Assembly: GCA_902625885.1 (NCBI GenBank)
Contig: CACODE010000001.1
Coordinates: 131,770 to 195,769, forward strand
Direction of reading: 5' to 3'
Length of the DNA: 64,000 bases
From: an uncultured Candidatus Poseidoniales archaeon
GTDB taxonomy: Archaea > Thermoplasmatota > Poseidoniia > Poseidoniales > Poseidoniaceae
Part shown: positions 10,126 to 19,713 of the stretch, one piece after another
Position numbering within the stretch: position 1 is the first letter of the stretch
Layout: each line of letters opens with the position of its first letter
The notes under the pieces: model-generated
What the model saw: only the letters and a program-made list of their open reading frames with translations
What the model was told of the DNA's origin: nothing
Databases searched by the model: none
Translations under genes and position numbers: made by a program

Positions 10126-11658
10126 TTGTTGGCGTCCACGATTTTGCTCATCAGTGTCTTTGCATCTCCTGGCCTTGTTGCGGCAGAAAACCACGAAGGG
10201 GAAGTTGAACCACTGGATATCTCCTTTTATCAGGCAGATGGGGCTCATTTTGCAGAGTTGTTGGATGTGAATGGGTCCGCCACAGGGCCTCTTCGCAACG
10301 CAACGTGGAGTCTGCAGGACATCGATACCAACAGTACTTTGCTGTCTGGGATGTACCTGACAAATGTCAACCCCGTATCTGCCGATGTTTTCCTCTGGAA
10401 CCTCACCACAGACATCTCGGGAATGAATTGCACCTGCGTTCTCCATATCAAAGACGACGGGCAGGGGAATTACCGCTCCTGGGCGTTGTTGCTCTACATT
10501 GGCGACCAGAACCATCGTCCGGTCCTCGATGATGAATTGTCGCCTTACCGGCATGCTACGATGAACACGCCGATGCGGCAGTCCCATCCTGCCGTTCTCT
10601 CATCGGCATTTACGCTGTCGGAGGGCCTCATTCTGCCTCCCATGTCCAACGCGTTGACCAAAGTGTCCGCAAAGGTGTGCGAAGCACCGAACGGTGTCTG
10701 TGTGGCTTCGCAAACAACCCATAACCTCCCCTTCAACTTTTCATCCGATGCGGTTAACATCATCGTGAACCCTGCAGATCTCGAGTTGTCTCAAGGTCTA
10801 TGGCAGTTTGAAATATCGGCGACAGATGACCTTCTCCGAAGCACAGGGGACGTGATCAAGCATTTCCTCTACGATGTTCAACCACCCCATGTGACGTTAT
10901 CCCTTCATGGTTCAGTGAATGAGAGCGAACCTTTGATTGTTTATGCCACTGCTCAGGACGGTTATGTCGGTTCGGTGTACAACTACACATGGTCCATCGT
11001 TGACGAGAACGGCACCAAGGTTGAATTGGTTGCGGACAATACGATACAAAGCGGCCAAATTGTCCTCAACATCACGCAACAAGGCACGTACGTTGTCGAA
11101 GTCGTTGTGCGCGATAGAGCAGGTTTTACGAACACCACGTCAGCCGAATTTGTTGTGCTTAACATCCGTCCAACCGCCCGTGTGAGCGTTGACGGTTTCA
11201 CGGTTTCAAAGGACACAAAAGTGGTCTTACCGGAAGGTGTTGATTGGCTCATTAACGGTTCACAGAGTTATGACAACGAACCGATAGATTACCTGTGGGT
11301 GATCAATGAGGAGCGATCGTTGCGAGGCATTTCTTCGCTGGACCAGCAGCATTTTGACGGTCCCGGAACTTACAGGGTTGAGCTTATTGTTTTCGACGAC
11401 GACGGTTTTACGCACTCAAATGCGGTGATGGTGGAAATTCTTGGCGCAGAAGGTCCAGACAAAACAACATCGCCGGGGTGGATATTGGCTGGTTTGGCGG
11501 TTTTGGTCGTCGTTGTGTTGGCCATCAAACGGTTCGGTTCACGTCAGACAACAGAACTGCCGAAGTGGGCATCATTGGCGACTGCGAATGACGGAAAAGA
11601 TACAACAACGACACCAGATGTTGATGCAACGATTCAAGAAGACGAACATGCAGGATGA
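10126..11658 (+). CDS. Secreted membrane-anchored protein with PKD/Ig-like repeats and C-terminal TM
   Basis: Signal-like N-terminus (TTG start), beta-repeat region (WSIVDENGT..., RPTARVSVDG...DYLWVINEE), TM PGWILAGLAVLVVVVLAIKRFG. Confidence 0.65.
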   Translation: MLASTILLISVFASPGLVAAENHEGEVEPLDISFYQADGAHFAELLDVNGSATGPLRNATWSLQDIDTNSTLLSGMYLTNVNPVSADVFLWNLTTDISGMNCTCVLHIKDDGQGNYRSWALLLYIGDQNHRPVLDDELSPYRHATMNTPMRQSHPAVLSSAFTLSEGLILPPMSNALTKVSAKVCEAPNGVCVASQTTHNLPFNFSSDAVNIIVNPADLELSQGLWQFEISATDDLLRSTGDVIKHFLYDVQPPHVTLSLHGSVNESEPLIVYATAQDGYVGSVYNYTWSIVDENGTKVELVADNTIQSGQIVLNITQQGTYVVEVVVRDRAGFTNTTSAEFVVLNIRPTARVSVDGFTVSKDTKVVLPEGVDWLINGSQSYDNEPIDYLWVINEERSLRGISSLDQQHFDGPGTYRVELIVFDDDGFTHSNAVMVEILGAEGPDKTTSPGWILAGLAVLVVVVLAIKRFGSRQTTELPKWASLATANDGKDTTTTPDVDATIQEDEHAG

Positions 11659-11661
11659 ATC

Positions 11662-13032
11662 ATGTTCGCTGAGGCCCTGTCCCGTCTCCCGCCTCAGCCA
11701 GCCGAGACACAGGTTGGCGAATACCGTCAGCGACAATCCCTCCTGACCGACCAATTAAGGGAAAACGATGTCCTCGTTCTGGCATCACCGCGTCATGCCG
11801 TTCGCTCCAACGATGTTGGCTATCCGTACAGAACCTCGAGCGATCTGATTTACCTCACCGGGTGGCTTGAATCCGAAACCACCTACGTTCTGCGCCACAC
11901 GTCTGACGGTTGGAAGTCGTGTCTTTTCGTTCAAGCAAAAGACACCCTCAAGGAAATTTGGGAGGGCCGACGCCCGGGTGTGGAGGGAGCGCTTTCAGCC
12001 TACGCCATCGACGAGGCGTACAGTAACGAGGAGCTGGAAGAACGGTTGCTCGTTTGGATGAACGATGCGAAGCGGGTGTTTCATCGAGGCGGAACAAACA
12101 CTGCATTGGATTCTCTGGTGGAGTCCGCTGTGCGCCGACGCGATCGTGCTCGCCAACAATTTGGCACGGGGCCCGTGGCTGTCGAAGACCCCTCTGGTCT
12201 TTTGGCAGAACTTCGGTTGAGGAAATCAACCTCCGAGATAGACCAACTTGTATACGCCAGCAAGGTTGCAAGTCTCGCTCATGAACTGGCGATGAGGCAC
12301 AGTCGCAAAGGCATAACCGAGTACCAACTTCAAGGCGTCATTGAGGGATTCTTTGCTTATGCGGGCACCGCAGGCTGGTCCTATCCATCCATCGTAGGCT
12401 GCGGTGAAAACGCCACCATCTTGCACTACAAGACCAACAGCGATGTGTGCGGTGATGACGAAGTAATTTTGATTGACGCAGGAGCAGAATACAGAGGCTA
12501 CGCAAGCGACATCACGCGCTCATGGCCCATTTCCGGCACCTTCACCGAAGCCCAGAAGGAGATCTACGAGGTTGTCCTCGATGCTCAGCTGGCTGGCATT
12601 GAAGCATGCCAGGTCGGCAACCCATACACGGCACCGCATGAGGCGGCACGGCGCGTGATGGCGGAGGGATTGATTCGGCTAGGCGTAATCTCTCAAACGG
12701 TTGAAGAAGCGCTGGATTTGGAAACCGGCGAACTCAAGCGATGGTACATGCACAACACAAGCCACTGGATCGGTCTGGACGTTCATGATGTGGGCGTCTA
12801 CAAACCCGGGGGTGAACCTCGGTTGCTCGAGCCCGGGATGTGCTTAACGGTTGAACCCGGGTTGTATTTTGGTGCATGGCGACCTGATGTGAAATGCCCA
12901 AAACGCTACGCAAACATCGGCATCAGAATAGAGGACGACATCCTGATCACAGACGACGGGCCGGTAATCTTGACGGACGATTGTCCAAAAACCATCGAGG
13001 AAATAGAAGCGATTGTTGGGAACGGTCCGTGA
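11662..13032 (+). CDS. pepP: Xaa-Pro aminopeptidase, M24B family
   Basis: GYPYRTSSDLIYLTG N-domain; ILIDAGAEYRGYASDITRSWP, HNTSHWIGLDVHDVG, CLTVEPGLYF metal-site motifs. Confidence 0.92.
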   Translation: MFAEALSRLPPQPAETQVGEYRQRQSLLTDQLRENDVLVLASPRHAVRSNDVGYPYRTSSDLIYLTGWLESETTYVLRHTSDGWKSCLFVQAKDTLKEIWEGRRPGVEGALSAYAIDEAYSNEELEERLLVWMNDAKRVFHRGGTNTALDSLVESAVRRRDRARQQFGTGPVAVEDPSGLLAELRLRKSTSEIDQLVYASKVASLAHELAMRHSRKGITEYQLQGVIEGFFAYAGTAGWSYPSIVGCGENATILHYKTNSDVCGDDEVILIDAGAEYRGYASDITRSWPISGTFTEAQKEIYEVVLDAQLAGIEACQVGNPYTAPHEAARRVMAEGLIRLGVISQTVEEALDLETGELKRWYMHNTSHWIGLDVHDVGVYKPGGEPRLLEPGMCLTVEPGLYFGAWRPDVKCPKRYANIGIRIEDDILITDDGPVILTDDCPKTIEEIEAIVGNGP

Positions 13033-13044
13033 TTGGGTGATTCT

Positions 13045-14232
13045 ATGAAGTGGCAACGCATTCTCAAAGAGCAACTCAAATGGACTCGGTCCTGTTCAGA
13101 TGACTTGCGACTTTCTTCCTCTGACGCGGTGGAACTGTACAACAATGCACCACTGCACGCTCTCATGCGAGCAGCACACGCTCGGCGTCTTGCCATGCAT
13201 CCGCATGGTGAGGTAACCTACCTCGTTGATCGAAACATCAACTACACCAATGTCTGCACCATCAATTGCCAATTTTGCTCCTTTTATCGCGCACCCGGTC
13301 ATGAAGAGAATTACACGCAAACCTACGAAGAAATATCAGAACGCATACGGGAGTTGGAAGCGATAGGTGGTTCGAGGATCCTCATGCAGGGAGGTGTGAA
13401 CCCGGCGCTGTCCATGGATTGGTACGTTGGACTTCTTCAGCATCTTCGCAAAAACCACCCAACCATCGATATTGACTGTTTCAGTCCCATTGAAATTCAG
13501 GGCATGGCGGCCGTCTGTGAGATGTCGACGCTGGAAGTCCTTCAACAACTCAAGAAAGCGGGGATGCACGGTCTTCCTGGTGGAGGTGCTGAAATGCTCG
13601 TGGACGATGTGCGAAAGAACGTCTCGCCCAAAAAAGGAGCACCGGCCAATTGGTTGCGGGTCATGGGTGAGGCCCAATCATTGGGATTGACAACCAGTGC
13701 CACAAACGTCATTGGATTCGGTGAAGATTTTGCCGCACGTGTAGAGCACATGAGAAAAATCAGAAACTTGCAAGCGCACTCCCTCAAGCATTACGGCACT
13801 GGCTTCACATCCTTCATCGCATGGCCGGTTCAACTGGAGACCAACACGTTCGGTCGTCGAAATCGAGGTCAAAACAAGCACGTCCTCGGCGCTGGTTCAT
13901 CGGAATACCTTCGCCACTTGGCCATATCTCGCCTGTTCCTTGACAACATTGAGCACATTCAGGCCTCATGGCCCACCATGGGCATCGCCGTTGCCCAAAT
14001 GGCCCTTCTCGCCGGGGCAGACGACGCTGGTTCGACCATGATGGAAGAGAACGTTGTCTCGGCTTCTGGAACGACGAAATTGGACGCCACGGAAACCGAA
14101 TTGCAATCGTCAATCATCCGAGCTGGATTCAAACCCCGTCGAAGAAACAGCGATTACGACCGTCTGGACACCACCTTGCTGGTGCCGGAATTGGATGAAT
14201 TGGTCGCACCGCCGCCGGTCATCATGTTGTAG
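13045..14232 (+). CDS. mqnC: MqnC-like radical SAM protein (cyclic dehypoxanthinyl futalosine synthase family)
   Basis: RNINYTNVCTINCQFCSFYRAPG (CX3CX2C), LMQGGVNPAL, GMHGLPGGGAEMLVDDVR. Confidence 0.85.
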   Translation: MKWQRILKEQLKWTRSCSDDLRLSSSDAVELYNNAPLHALMRAAHARRLAMHPHGEVTYLVDRNINYTNVCTINCQFCSFYRAPGHEENYTQTYEEISERIRELEAIGGSRILMQGGVNPALSMDWYVGLLQHLRKNHPTIDIDCFSPIEIQGMAAVCEMSTLEVLQQLKKAGMHGLPGGGAEMLVDDVRKNVSPKKGAPANWLRVMGEAQSLGLTTSATNVIGFGEDFAARVEHMRKIRNLQAHSLKHYGTGFTSFIAWPVQLETNTFGRRNRGQNKHVLGAGSSEYLRHLAISRLFLDNIEHIQASWPTMGIAVAQMALLAGADDAGSTMMEENVVSASGTTKLDATETELQSSIIRAGFKPRRRNSDYDRLDTTLLVPELDELVAPPPVIML

Positions 14233-17200
14233 GTCCATAGAAGACGATCCATACCTCGCCACGAATGTTCCTGCCGCCGTTGCCGATACCGTCTGATGGA
14301 ACGTATTCAGCCCCGTTGAAGAGGCCTCTGTAAATCAGATGGTTGGTGTTGTTCGTTGCGTTATCGACCCAATCCGTGATGTTGTAAATCCACTGTTCGA
14401 CATTTTGACCAGCGCACCATCCTGCTCTACCAAACGGCCACGAGCCGTATTGGTTGGCCACAACCCCGTTTCTGACTTCGTTTTCACAGCCCTCTCTATC
14501 GTGAACGATGGGGTGCCACTCATAGGCGTGGTGCTGGCCCATGGTGTAGTGGTGTTCATGATCGCAGAACTCGGCGCAATTCTCTGCGTCCTGCCCAAAC
14601 CCATGCCCGGTAATTGTTGCGACGATTTTAACGCTTGTAGCTTCAGGAGGCACCGTAAAATTGAGTTGACGTACATACCTCGTCTCGTCGTTGTATGTCC
14701 CGTCAAATTGCCCGCCGCTAAAGGCGTAAGTGGCGTTCACTGAGCGTGTGCCGCTTCCCCAATCGCTGAACAAAAATTTGACCGTCATGTCGCCTTTTTC
14801 AGCTCCAGCATACCTGAAACGGCGGTCTTCTCCATCGTTGAGCATAAAGAGGTACGGCGATATATCCGTGAGCCACATGCCCTCCCGACCGTAAGTGGTT
14901 ATCCATCGGACTGCCTCGGTGTTGCAGACGGAGCTGTTTGTTCGGTCGCAAATGAACAGGTAAGCCAAGCGATCCCACTCGTGACAACCGCCAAACGAAC
15001 CGTCTTGTTTCTGGTATCGGTTGCTCCGCTCAAAACATGCATGCTCATGGTAGACTTCGAGCGTGTCGTAAGAGGACATGTTGTTTGGCAGATTGAACGT
15101 TGCGTTGGTGTAGGAATTGTAGCCTCCACCCCAACCTCCTGAATGCCGCTGGAAGTCCATGATGTCCACAACGTGAACGGCGGGGTCGGTTTCTCTGATC
15201 TTTGTTGGGAATTCCGCATTCCATTGATTTGGTTCGTGCGACAGATGGTATGGGTCACTGCCTTGGCTTGTCCAAGATGTCAAGGAACCCGTTTCACGAG
15301 CAAGTTGGAATCGGTCAATGCCAACAAAGAAGGGGTTGTTGAAGGCGTTGATGATGGCTCCAATACCGCCGCCGAGGTTGTTCGCATCGATGTCAATGTA
15401 GTGTATTCTGCTGTCCCAGTGGGCTTCTTCACTGTTGGTCAGTCCAGCACGAACTGCGTTGCGTTGCTGAATGACATCGTTGTGGTAGCCGGTGTCAAAT
15501 GAGCCGTAGAACAGGTGCGTGTTCAACGGTAAATTCCGGATGAATTTACCTGGGTTTTGGGCCCAAGTAGCGCTGTTGCTGGTTCCCTGACTGTTGGTGT
15601 ACTTGAACATGAACAGGTACACATCATCGCCGGTCCATTCGTTTTTGAAATTGAACGTACCGCTCAGGGTTGGGAAAGAAAACTGTGGGACAACTTGCAT
15701 CGGTCCGTTGAGGGTTGAGGCGTCAGTCCAGTCGACCGGCTGCTGCACCACGGCACACCCCGTCTGGTCGATGGTCCACCGTACGGGCGATTGCGGGCAT
15801 TCGTCCACGTTAGCAAACACACCATCACCGTCCAAATCGGCGCAACCAACGGGGTTCACGGACAAACCGTCTGGCGTTCCTTCGCACTCATCGATAAGGT
15901 CGTTGATTCCATCACCGTCCGTGTCACGTTCCACAGCGGCGCAACCCCTATCGTCAACGTCTGTTGCGTTGATGGGTGTTTTTGGACACATGTCCAGCAT
16001 AGCGCCTGTGGCGTTGACATCGTTCACGCCGTCGTTATCATCGTCTTCGTCTTCGGTTTGGTCTTGACAGCCATCGTTGTCCCAATCACTTGAGGCGTTG
16101 GATGCCCAATTAGCGGCGCCTTTGCTGCACGCATCGTTGTCGTCTTCGTGGTCGTCGTTGTCGTCGTTGTCGTCCTCGTCAACGTCAGAGCATCCATCCT
16201 TGTCCCAATCGGTGTAGAGGTTGGATGACCAGCCTTTTCGCCCGACAGGGCAGAGGTCTTCCATGTCTTCCACACCGTCGTTATCGTCGTCAGTGTCTTC
16301 ATCGGCGTCATGACAACCGTCGTAATCGTAATCGGCCCATGGCGTGCTCACCCACCCGTAGGATGACGGGCACAGGTCGTAAGTGTCGATGATACCGTCG
16401 TTGTCATCGTCTTCATCCTCGTCGTTGTCCCTGCAACCGTCTTGGTCGCCGTCGGTTTGAGCCGTGGATTGCCAACCATCGTTTGCACCGATGCCCTCGG
16501 GACATCGGTCGTTAACATCTTGCACGCCATCGCCGTCTTTGTCGTCACCAGCGCCCTCGATGATCACTTCTGTTGTCGCCATGTCCGTGAGTTTGTGGTA
16601 TCGGCCGCAGTTGGCCTGCGTGGTGATGGTGTGAGAATCCGTTGCTTCTGTAAAATCAAGCATGATGTTCCATTTACCTTCGTCCGAAAGACTCACCGTT
16701 CCTTCGCTACCGTCGGAGATGCTGTACGCAATCGTGCACGAGTCGAGGTACAAGTGCTCAACCGAACCCTGGAACCAAACAACGCTAGGTTCGTCTAGGA
16801 TAATACGAGGCGATGTGGAAAGAATAGGGGCAGGTTCTTGGGGTGCCGTCACGGTTAACGCTAGGACAATCGGTTCCAGCGGCGGCACCAGCGAGGTTTC
16901 ACCTGTGTTTGTTACGGTCAAGGATACGATGTGCTGTTCCACGACCGTCGGCGTGAACTTCAGAGTGTAGCCGATATCGGTCTTTTCCCCAACCAAGTCC
17001 TCGACGGGTGTAAAGTCGGCCATCAAAACCGCCGGTTCTACCGACCAGGTACCAAGGCCTTCTTGTTGTACACCGAGGACATAAACGGCTTGATTTCCGA
17101 CCTCTATGGTTTCGGGATGACTGATGAGGCTGGTTTGAAGCGTGAAGGTTTGGGTAGCCTCCTCTGCAGGTTCAGGTGCTGTTTCGGTGGCGCCTAAACA

Positions 17201-17257
17201 ACCTCCGAGCAACATAAGGGCGACGAGGGAGAAAGCCGACAACTGTTTCGTTCCCAT
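14222..17257 (-). CDS. Lipoprotein with TSP3-type repeats and C-terminal PNGase F-like domain
   Basis: Lipobox LMLLGGCLG; four ~40-aa D-rich repeats; GGCHEWDRLAYLFIC, WITTYGREGMWLTDIS, ITGHGFG..NCAEFCDHEH, YGSWPFGRAGWCAGQ motifs resembling PNGase F. Confidence 0.8.
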   Translation of the reverse strand: MGTKQLSAFSLVALMLLGGCLGATETAPEPAEEATQTFTLQTSLISHPETIEVGNQAVYVLGVQQEGLGTWSVEPAVLMADFTPVEDLVGEKTDIGYTLKFTPTVVEQHIVSLTVTNTGETSLVPPLEPIVLALTVTAPQEPAPILSTSPRIILDEPSVVWFQGSVEHLYLDSCTIAYSISDGSEGTVSLSDEGKWNIMLDFTEATDSHTITTQANCGRYHKLTDMATTEVIIEGAGDDKDGDGVQDVNDRCPEGIGANDGWQSTAQTDGDQDGCRDNDEDEDDDNDGIIDTYDLCPSSYGWVSTPWADYDYDGCHDADEDTDDDNDGVEDMEDLCPVGRKGWSSNLYTDWDKDGCSDVDEDDNDDNDDHEDDNDACSKGAANWASNASSDWDNDGCQDQTEDEDDDNDGVNDVNATGAMLDMCPKTPINATDVDDRGCAAVERDTDGDGINDLIDECEGTPDGLSVNPVGCADLDGDGVFANVDECPQSPVRWTIDQTGCAVVQQPVDWTDASTLNGPMQVVPQFSFPTLSGTFNFKNEWTGDDVYLFMFKYTNSQGTSNSATWAQNPGKFIRNLPLNTHLFYGSFDTGYHNDVIQQRNAVRAGLTNSEEAHWDSRIHYIDIDANNLGGGIGAIINAFNNPFFVGIDRFQLARETGSLTSWTSQGSDPYHLSHEPNQWNAEFPTKIRETDPAVHVVDIMDFQRHSGGWGGGYNSYTNATFNLPNNMSSYDTLEVYHEHACFERSNRYQKQDGSFGGCHEWDRLAYLFICDRTNSSVCNTEAVRWITTYGREGMWLTDISPYLFMLNDGEDRRFRYAGAEKGDMTVKFLFSDWGSGTRSVNATYAFSGGQFDGTYNDETRYVRQLNFTVPPEATSVKIVATITGHGFGQDAENCAEFCDHEHHYTMGQHHAYEWHPIVHDREGCENEVRNGVVANQYGSWPFGRAGWCAGQNVEQWIYNITDWVDNATNNTNHLIYRGLFNGAEYVPSDGIGNGGRNIRGEVWIVFYGPTT
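16018..16548 (-). repeat. Tandem ~40-aa Asp-rich TSP3-like repeats inside the PNGase F-like lipoprotein gene
   Basis: Four repeats of pattern W.S....D.D.DGC.D.DED.DDDNDG..D..D.C. Confidence 0.8.
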
Positions 17258-17294
17258 GCGCTATGGTTGCCTACGCTGTCTTTGAATGTGTTGT

Positions 17295-18437
17295 TTAGGT
17301 GATGTCCAACTCGCTTCTCCCGTCATGCAAGGGGAGGGCCGTGAGCGTTCCGGCCTCAGCAGCATGGGCGACTTTCAAGGGTTGCACCCACAACAGGGCA
17401 CCACCCCGTTGCCTGTCAATACGAAGAACAAGTTCCCAGTGGATTCGCAGCAAGTCGGTGTGAACGGAACCCGGCCATGCTGGCTCGGGTGGTGCGATGC
17501 TCAGGACCTCTCCCTCGTGCCATCGCTGAGCTTCACCCTGTTGCATCACTCGCATCGGGCGGAGGTAGAGGCCGCCCCTGACCTCTTTCAGTTCCATGGG
17601 AGCGTCTTCACCACCTGCTGTCCCATCGTCCAAACCCACCTCCCAGTGGTGAGGCAACTCCGTAGATAGCCCGGGTGGTGGTTGGCTACCAGATTCTCTT
17701 CCCAGCGTTTGAAAAAGCGTTTCCCTGGAGGGTGGAAGAACCCCAACGCGAAGAAAAGCGTCCACGTGATTCCAGGAATCCACCCATTCGGGAAAGGACA
17801 CGGCTATCTTGAGGGATTCGTTGGCCGTGCTGTCCTTCTCAAATTGTATGACGGGTGTTTGCAAGTTCCTTTTGAGAAAGCGGTTTTGCCTTCTCAATTC
17901 AAGCAGGTTGGCCATGATGCGGATCACCAGGGGTGCGAAGATGAGGGGGACCACGACCACGGCCAATTGCGGGTAGTCAAGCAAGCCCCATCGCACGGTG
18001 TCCAAGCCGTACACAGGAAGGTTGAGAAAAAGCAGAACTGGGGAGATGAACAGGTAAAACAGACAGACGAGAAGGACCACGACGACACCGTTGATGAACT
18101 GTCGGAGTATGTTGTGTATGGGGTTGGGAATCAGGTACCATCCCCTTCGCTGACGTTCCACCAAACGGACATATGGGCCATCTTCGAGATGAGGTGTGTC
18201 TCTTTGTACCTCAATGGTTTCTTCACCGTAAACATAGGAGCGTTCTATGAACCAGCCGTCTTCCTTCCCGAGTGTAAAAGCCGGAGGTCTTTCAGAAGCG
18301 GCCATCATGGCTTCCTTTACCGTGGGATAATCGCCGATTTTATGCTGTTGTTTGGCTATGGGCAGTGCCTCAGGGTACCAACGTGCCGCCTCAAAAGGTG
18401 GGTAGCGAACACGATGCTGCTCGTAGAGAGGTTTCAC
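17295..18437 (-). CDS. Hypothetical membrane protein
   Basis: 380-aa ORF with two strong hydrophobic segments (FINGVVVVLLVCLFYLFISPVLLFLNL; LAVVVVPLIFAPLVIRIMANLL). Confidence 0.7.
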   Translation of the reverse strand: MKPLYEQHRVRYPPFEAARWYPEALPIAKQQHKIGDYPTVKEAMMAASERPPAFTLGKEDGWFIERSYVYGEETIEVQRDTPHLEDGPYVRLVERQRRGWYLIPNPIHNILRQFINGVVVVLLVCLFYLFISPVLLFLNLPVYGLDTVRWGLLDYPQLAVVVVPLIFAPLVIRIMANLLELRRQNRFLKRNLQTPVIQFEKDSTANESLKIAVSFPEWVDSWNHVDAFLRVGVLPPSRETLFQTLGRESGSQPPPGLSTELPHHWEVGLDDGTAGGEDAPMELKEVRGGLYLRPMRVMQQGEAQRWHEGEVLSIAPPEPAWPGSVHTDLLRIHWELVLRIDRQRGGALLWVQPLKVAHAAEAGTLTALPLHDGRSELDIT

Positions 18438-18446
18438 CTTGCCACC

Positions 18447-19661
18447 TCATGAAAGCAACAAACGCACGCCAGCTTTGAGGGCAAGCGGTCGGAAGGCGGG
18501 TACTTGCTTGAGGAGGGCCATGCCGAGTGGGACAGGCTTCTCGATATCACCGATGGCGTTGATGAGCGAGAGCGTGTCGGGGTGTGCAAAGTTGTTGAAA
18601 TGTTTGTCCAAGACTTCATCGGAGCAATCGCTGACCAACAGGTTGCGAAGCGTGCGTGCCCTTTCCTGTTCTTTTTTCATCGCATTCCAGGGCTGTTTTG
18701 TGATGGCCTTCAGGTGCTTCTCCGTTAGTTTGTTTTCACGAACGGCCTCAGAAAGGGCCTGATGCACGCATTGGATTTGATGAAAGCCCGGCCCAATGCC
18801 ACCACCGGTCGTTGGTTTTGCCATACCGGCGGCATCGCCGAGCAAGATGACACGATCTTTCACGGTGTTTCGTACCATGCCCGAAGGAACGGGACCGCAA
18901 TAACGAGCGATTTCTGAAACGTTTTCAAAACGGTCTTTCCAGAGCGGGTGGTCGAGGAGATCTTGGTAGCAGGATTCAATGCTTCTGCCATTCAATCGCT
19001 TGGCGGTTGACCAGAGACCGATGCGATGCGTGCCAAAGCCGGACGGGATGACCCATGCGAAGAAACCAGGGGCAATCGCCGTTCCGCTGTACATTTCCAG
19101 CCATCGATCTCGGCCTTCATAGCCGACCACTTCGGTCTGAAATCCAATCATCAGTTCCTTCGGTCTGCCCATTTTGAACGTTCTTCTGGTCCAACTGTGG
19201 GCTCCGTCAGCGCCTACCAAGAGTTTGCAGGATACCTCAACAACCTCTCCGTCTTTTCGCAGAACGAGGCGCATGCTGTCCTCAAGTTGCGTGGCTTCGA
19301 GTGGAACGGTGTTCAACCACAACTCAGCGCCTGCTTCCATGCCTTGTTGGACCACGTACTGGTCGAACCTTTTCCGGCAGACAACATAGGTGCGCAAGGT
19401 GCCCTCTGTTCCGACGGGAACCAACGTACCACTCGGACCGTGAATCAACGCACCGTCGACTTCCTCAAGGACGGTGTGATGGCCGCCTACGATGTTCATA
19501 GCAGAGGGCGTGACCAAGCCTGCGCATTGAAATGGCCTGCCGATTTCTGCATGCTCTTCAAGCACAAGGACCCGCAGGCCGTCTTCGCTGAACAAGGTCG
19601 CAGCCCTCCCTCCAACAGGACCGGCGCCGACGATAACCACGTCGTAATCCCACTGGCTCAT
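18447..19661 (-). CDS. FAD-dependent geranylgeranyl reductase family protein
   Basis: DVVIVGAGPVGGRAATLFSEDGLRVLVLEEH; GADGAHSWTRR; VILLGDAAGMAKPTTGGGIGPG. Confidence 0.9.
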   Translation of the reverse strand: MSQWDYDVVIVGAGPVGGRAATLFSEDGLRVLVLEEHAEIGRPFQCAGLVTPSAMNIVGGHHTVLEEVDGALIHGPSGTLVPVGTEGTLRTYVVCRKRFDQYVVQQGMEAGAELWLNTVPLEATQLEDSMRLVLRKDGEVVEVSCKLLVGADGAHSWTRRTFKMGRPKELMIGFQTEVVGYEGRDRWLEMYSGTAIAPGFFAWVIPSGFGTHRIGLWSTAKRLNGRSIESCYQDLLDHPLWKDRFENVSEIARYCGPVPSGMVRNTVKDRVILLGDAAGMAKPTTGGGIGPGFHQIQCVHQALSEAVRENKLTEKHLKAITKQPWNAMKKEQERARTLRNLLVSDCSDEVLDKHFNNFAHPDTLSLINAIGDIEKPVPLGMALLKQVPAFRPLALKAGVRLLLS

Positions 19662-19713
19662 GGCGAGAACTCATGTTGGGTATGGTTTCAACCTTCCTTT
19701 GCAAAACTGGTCA

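Noticed and set aside
16024-16311. Thr-rich 95-aa ORF on the minus strand and similar Thr/Ser-rich ORFs around TSP3 genes
   Set aside because: Shifted-frame products of the GAC/GAT-rich TSP3 repeat coding sequence, not independent genes
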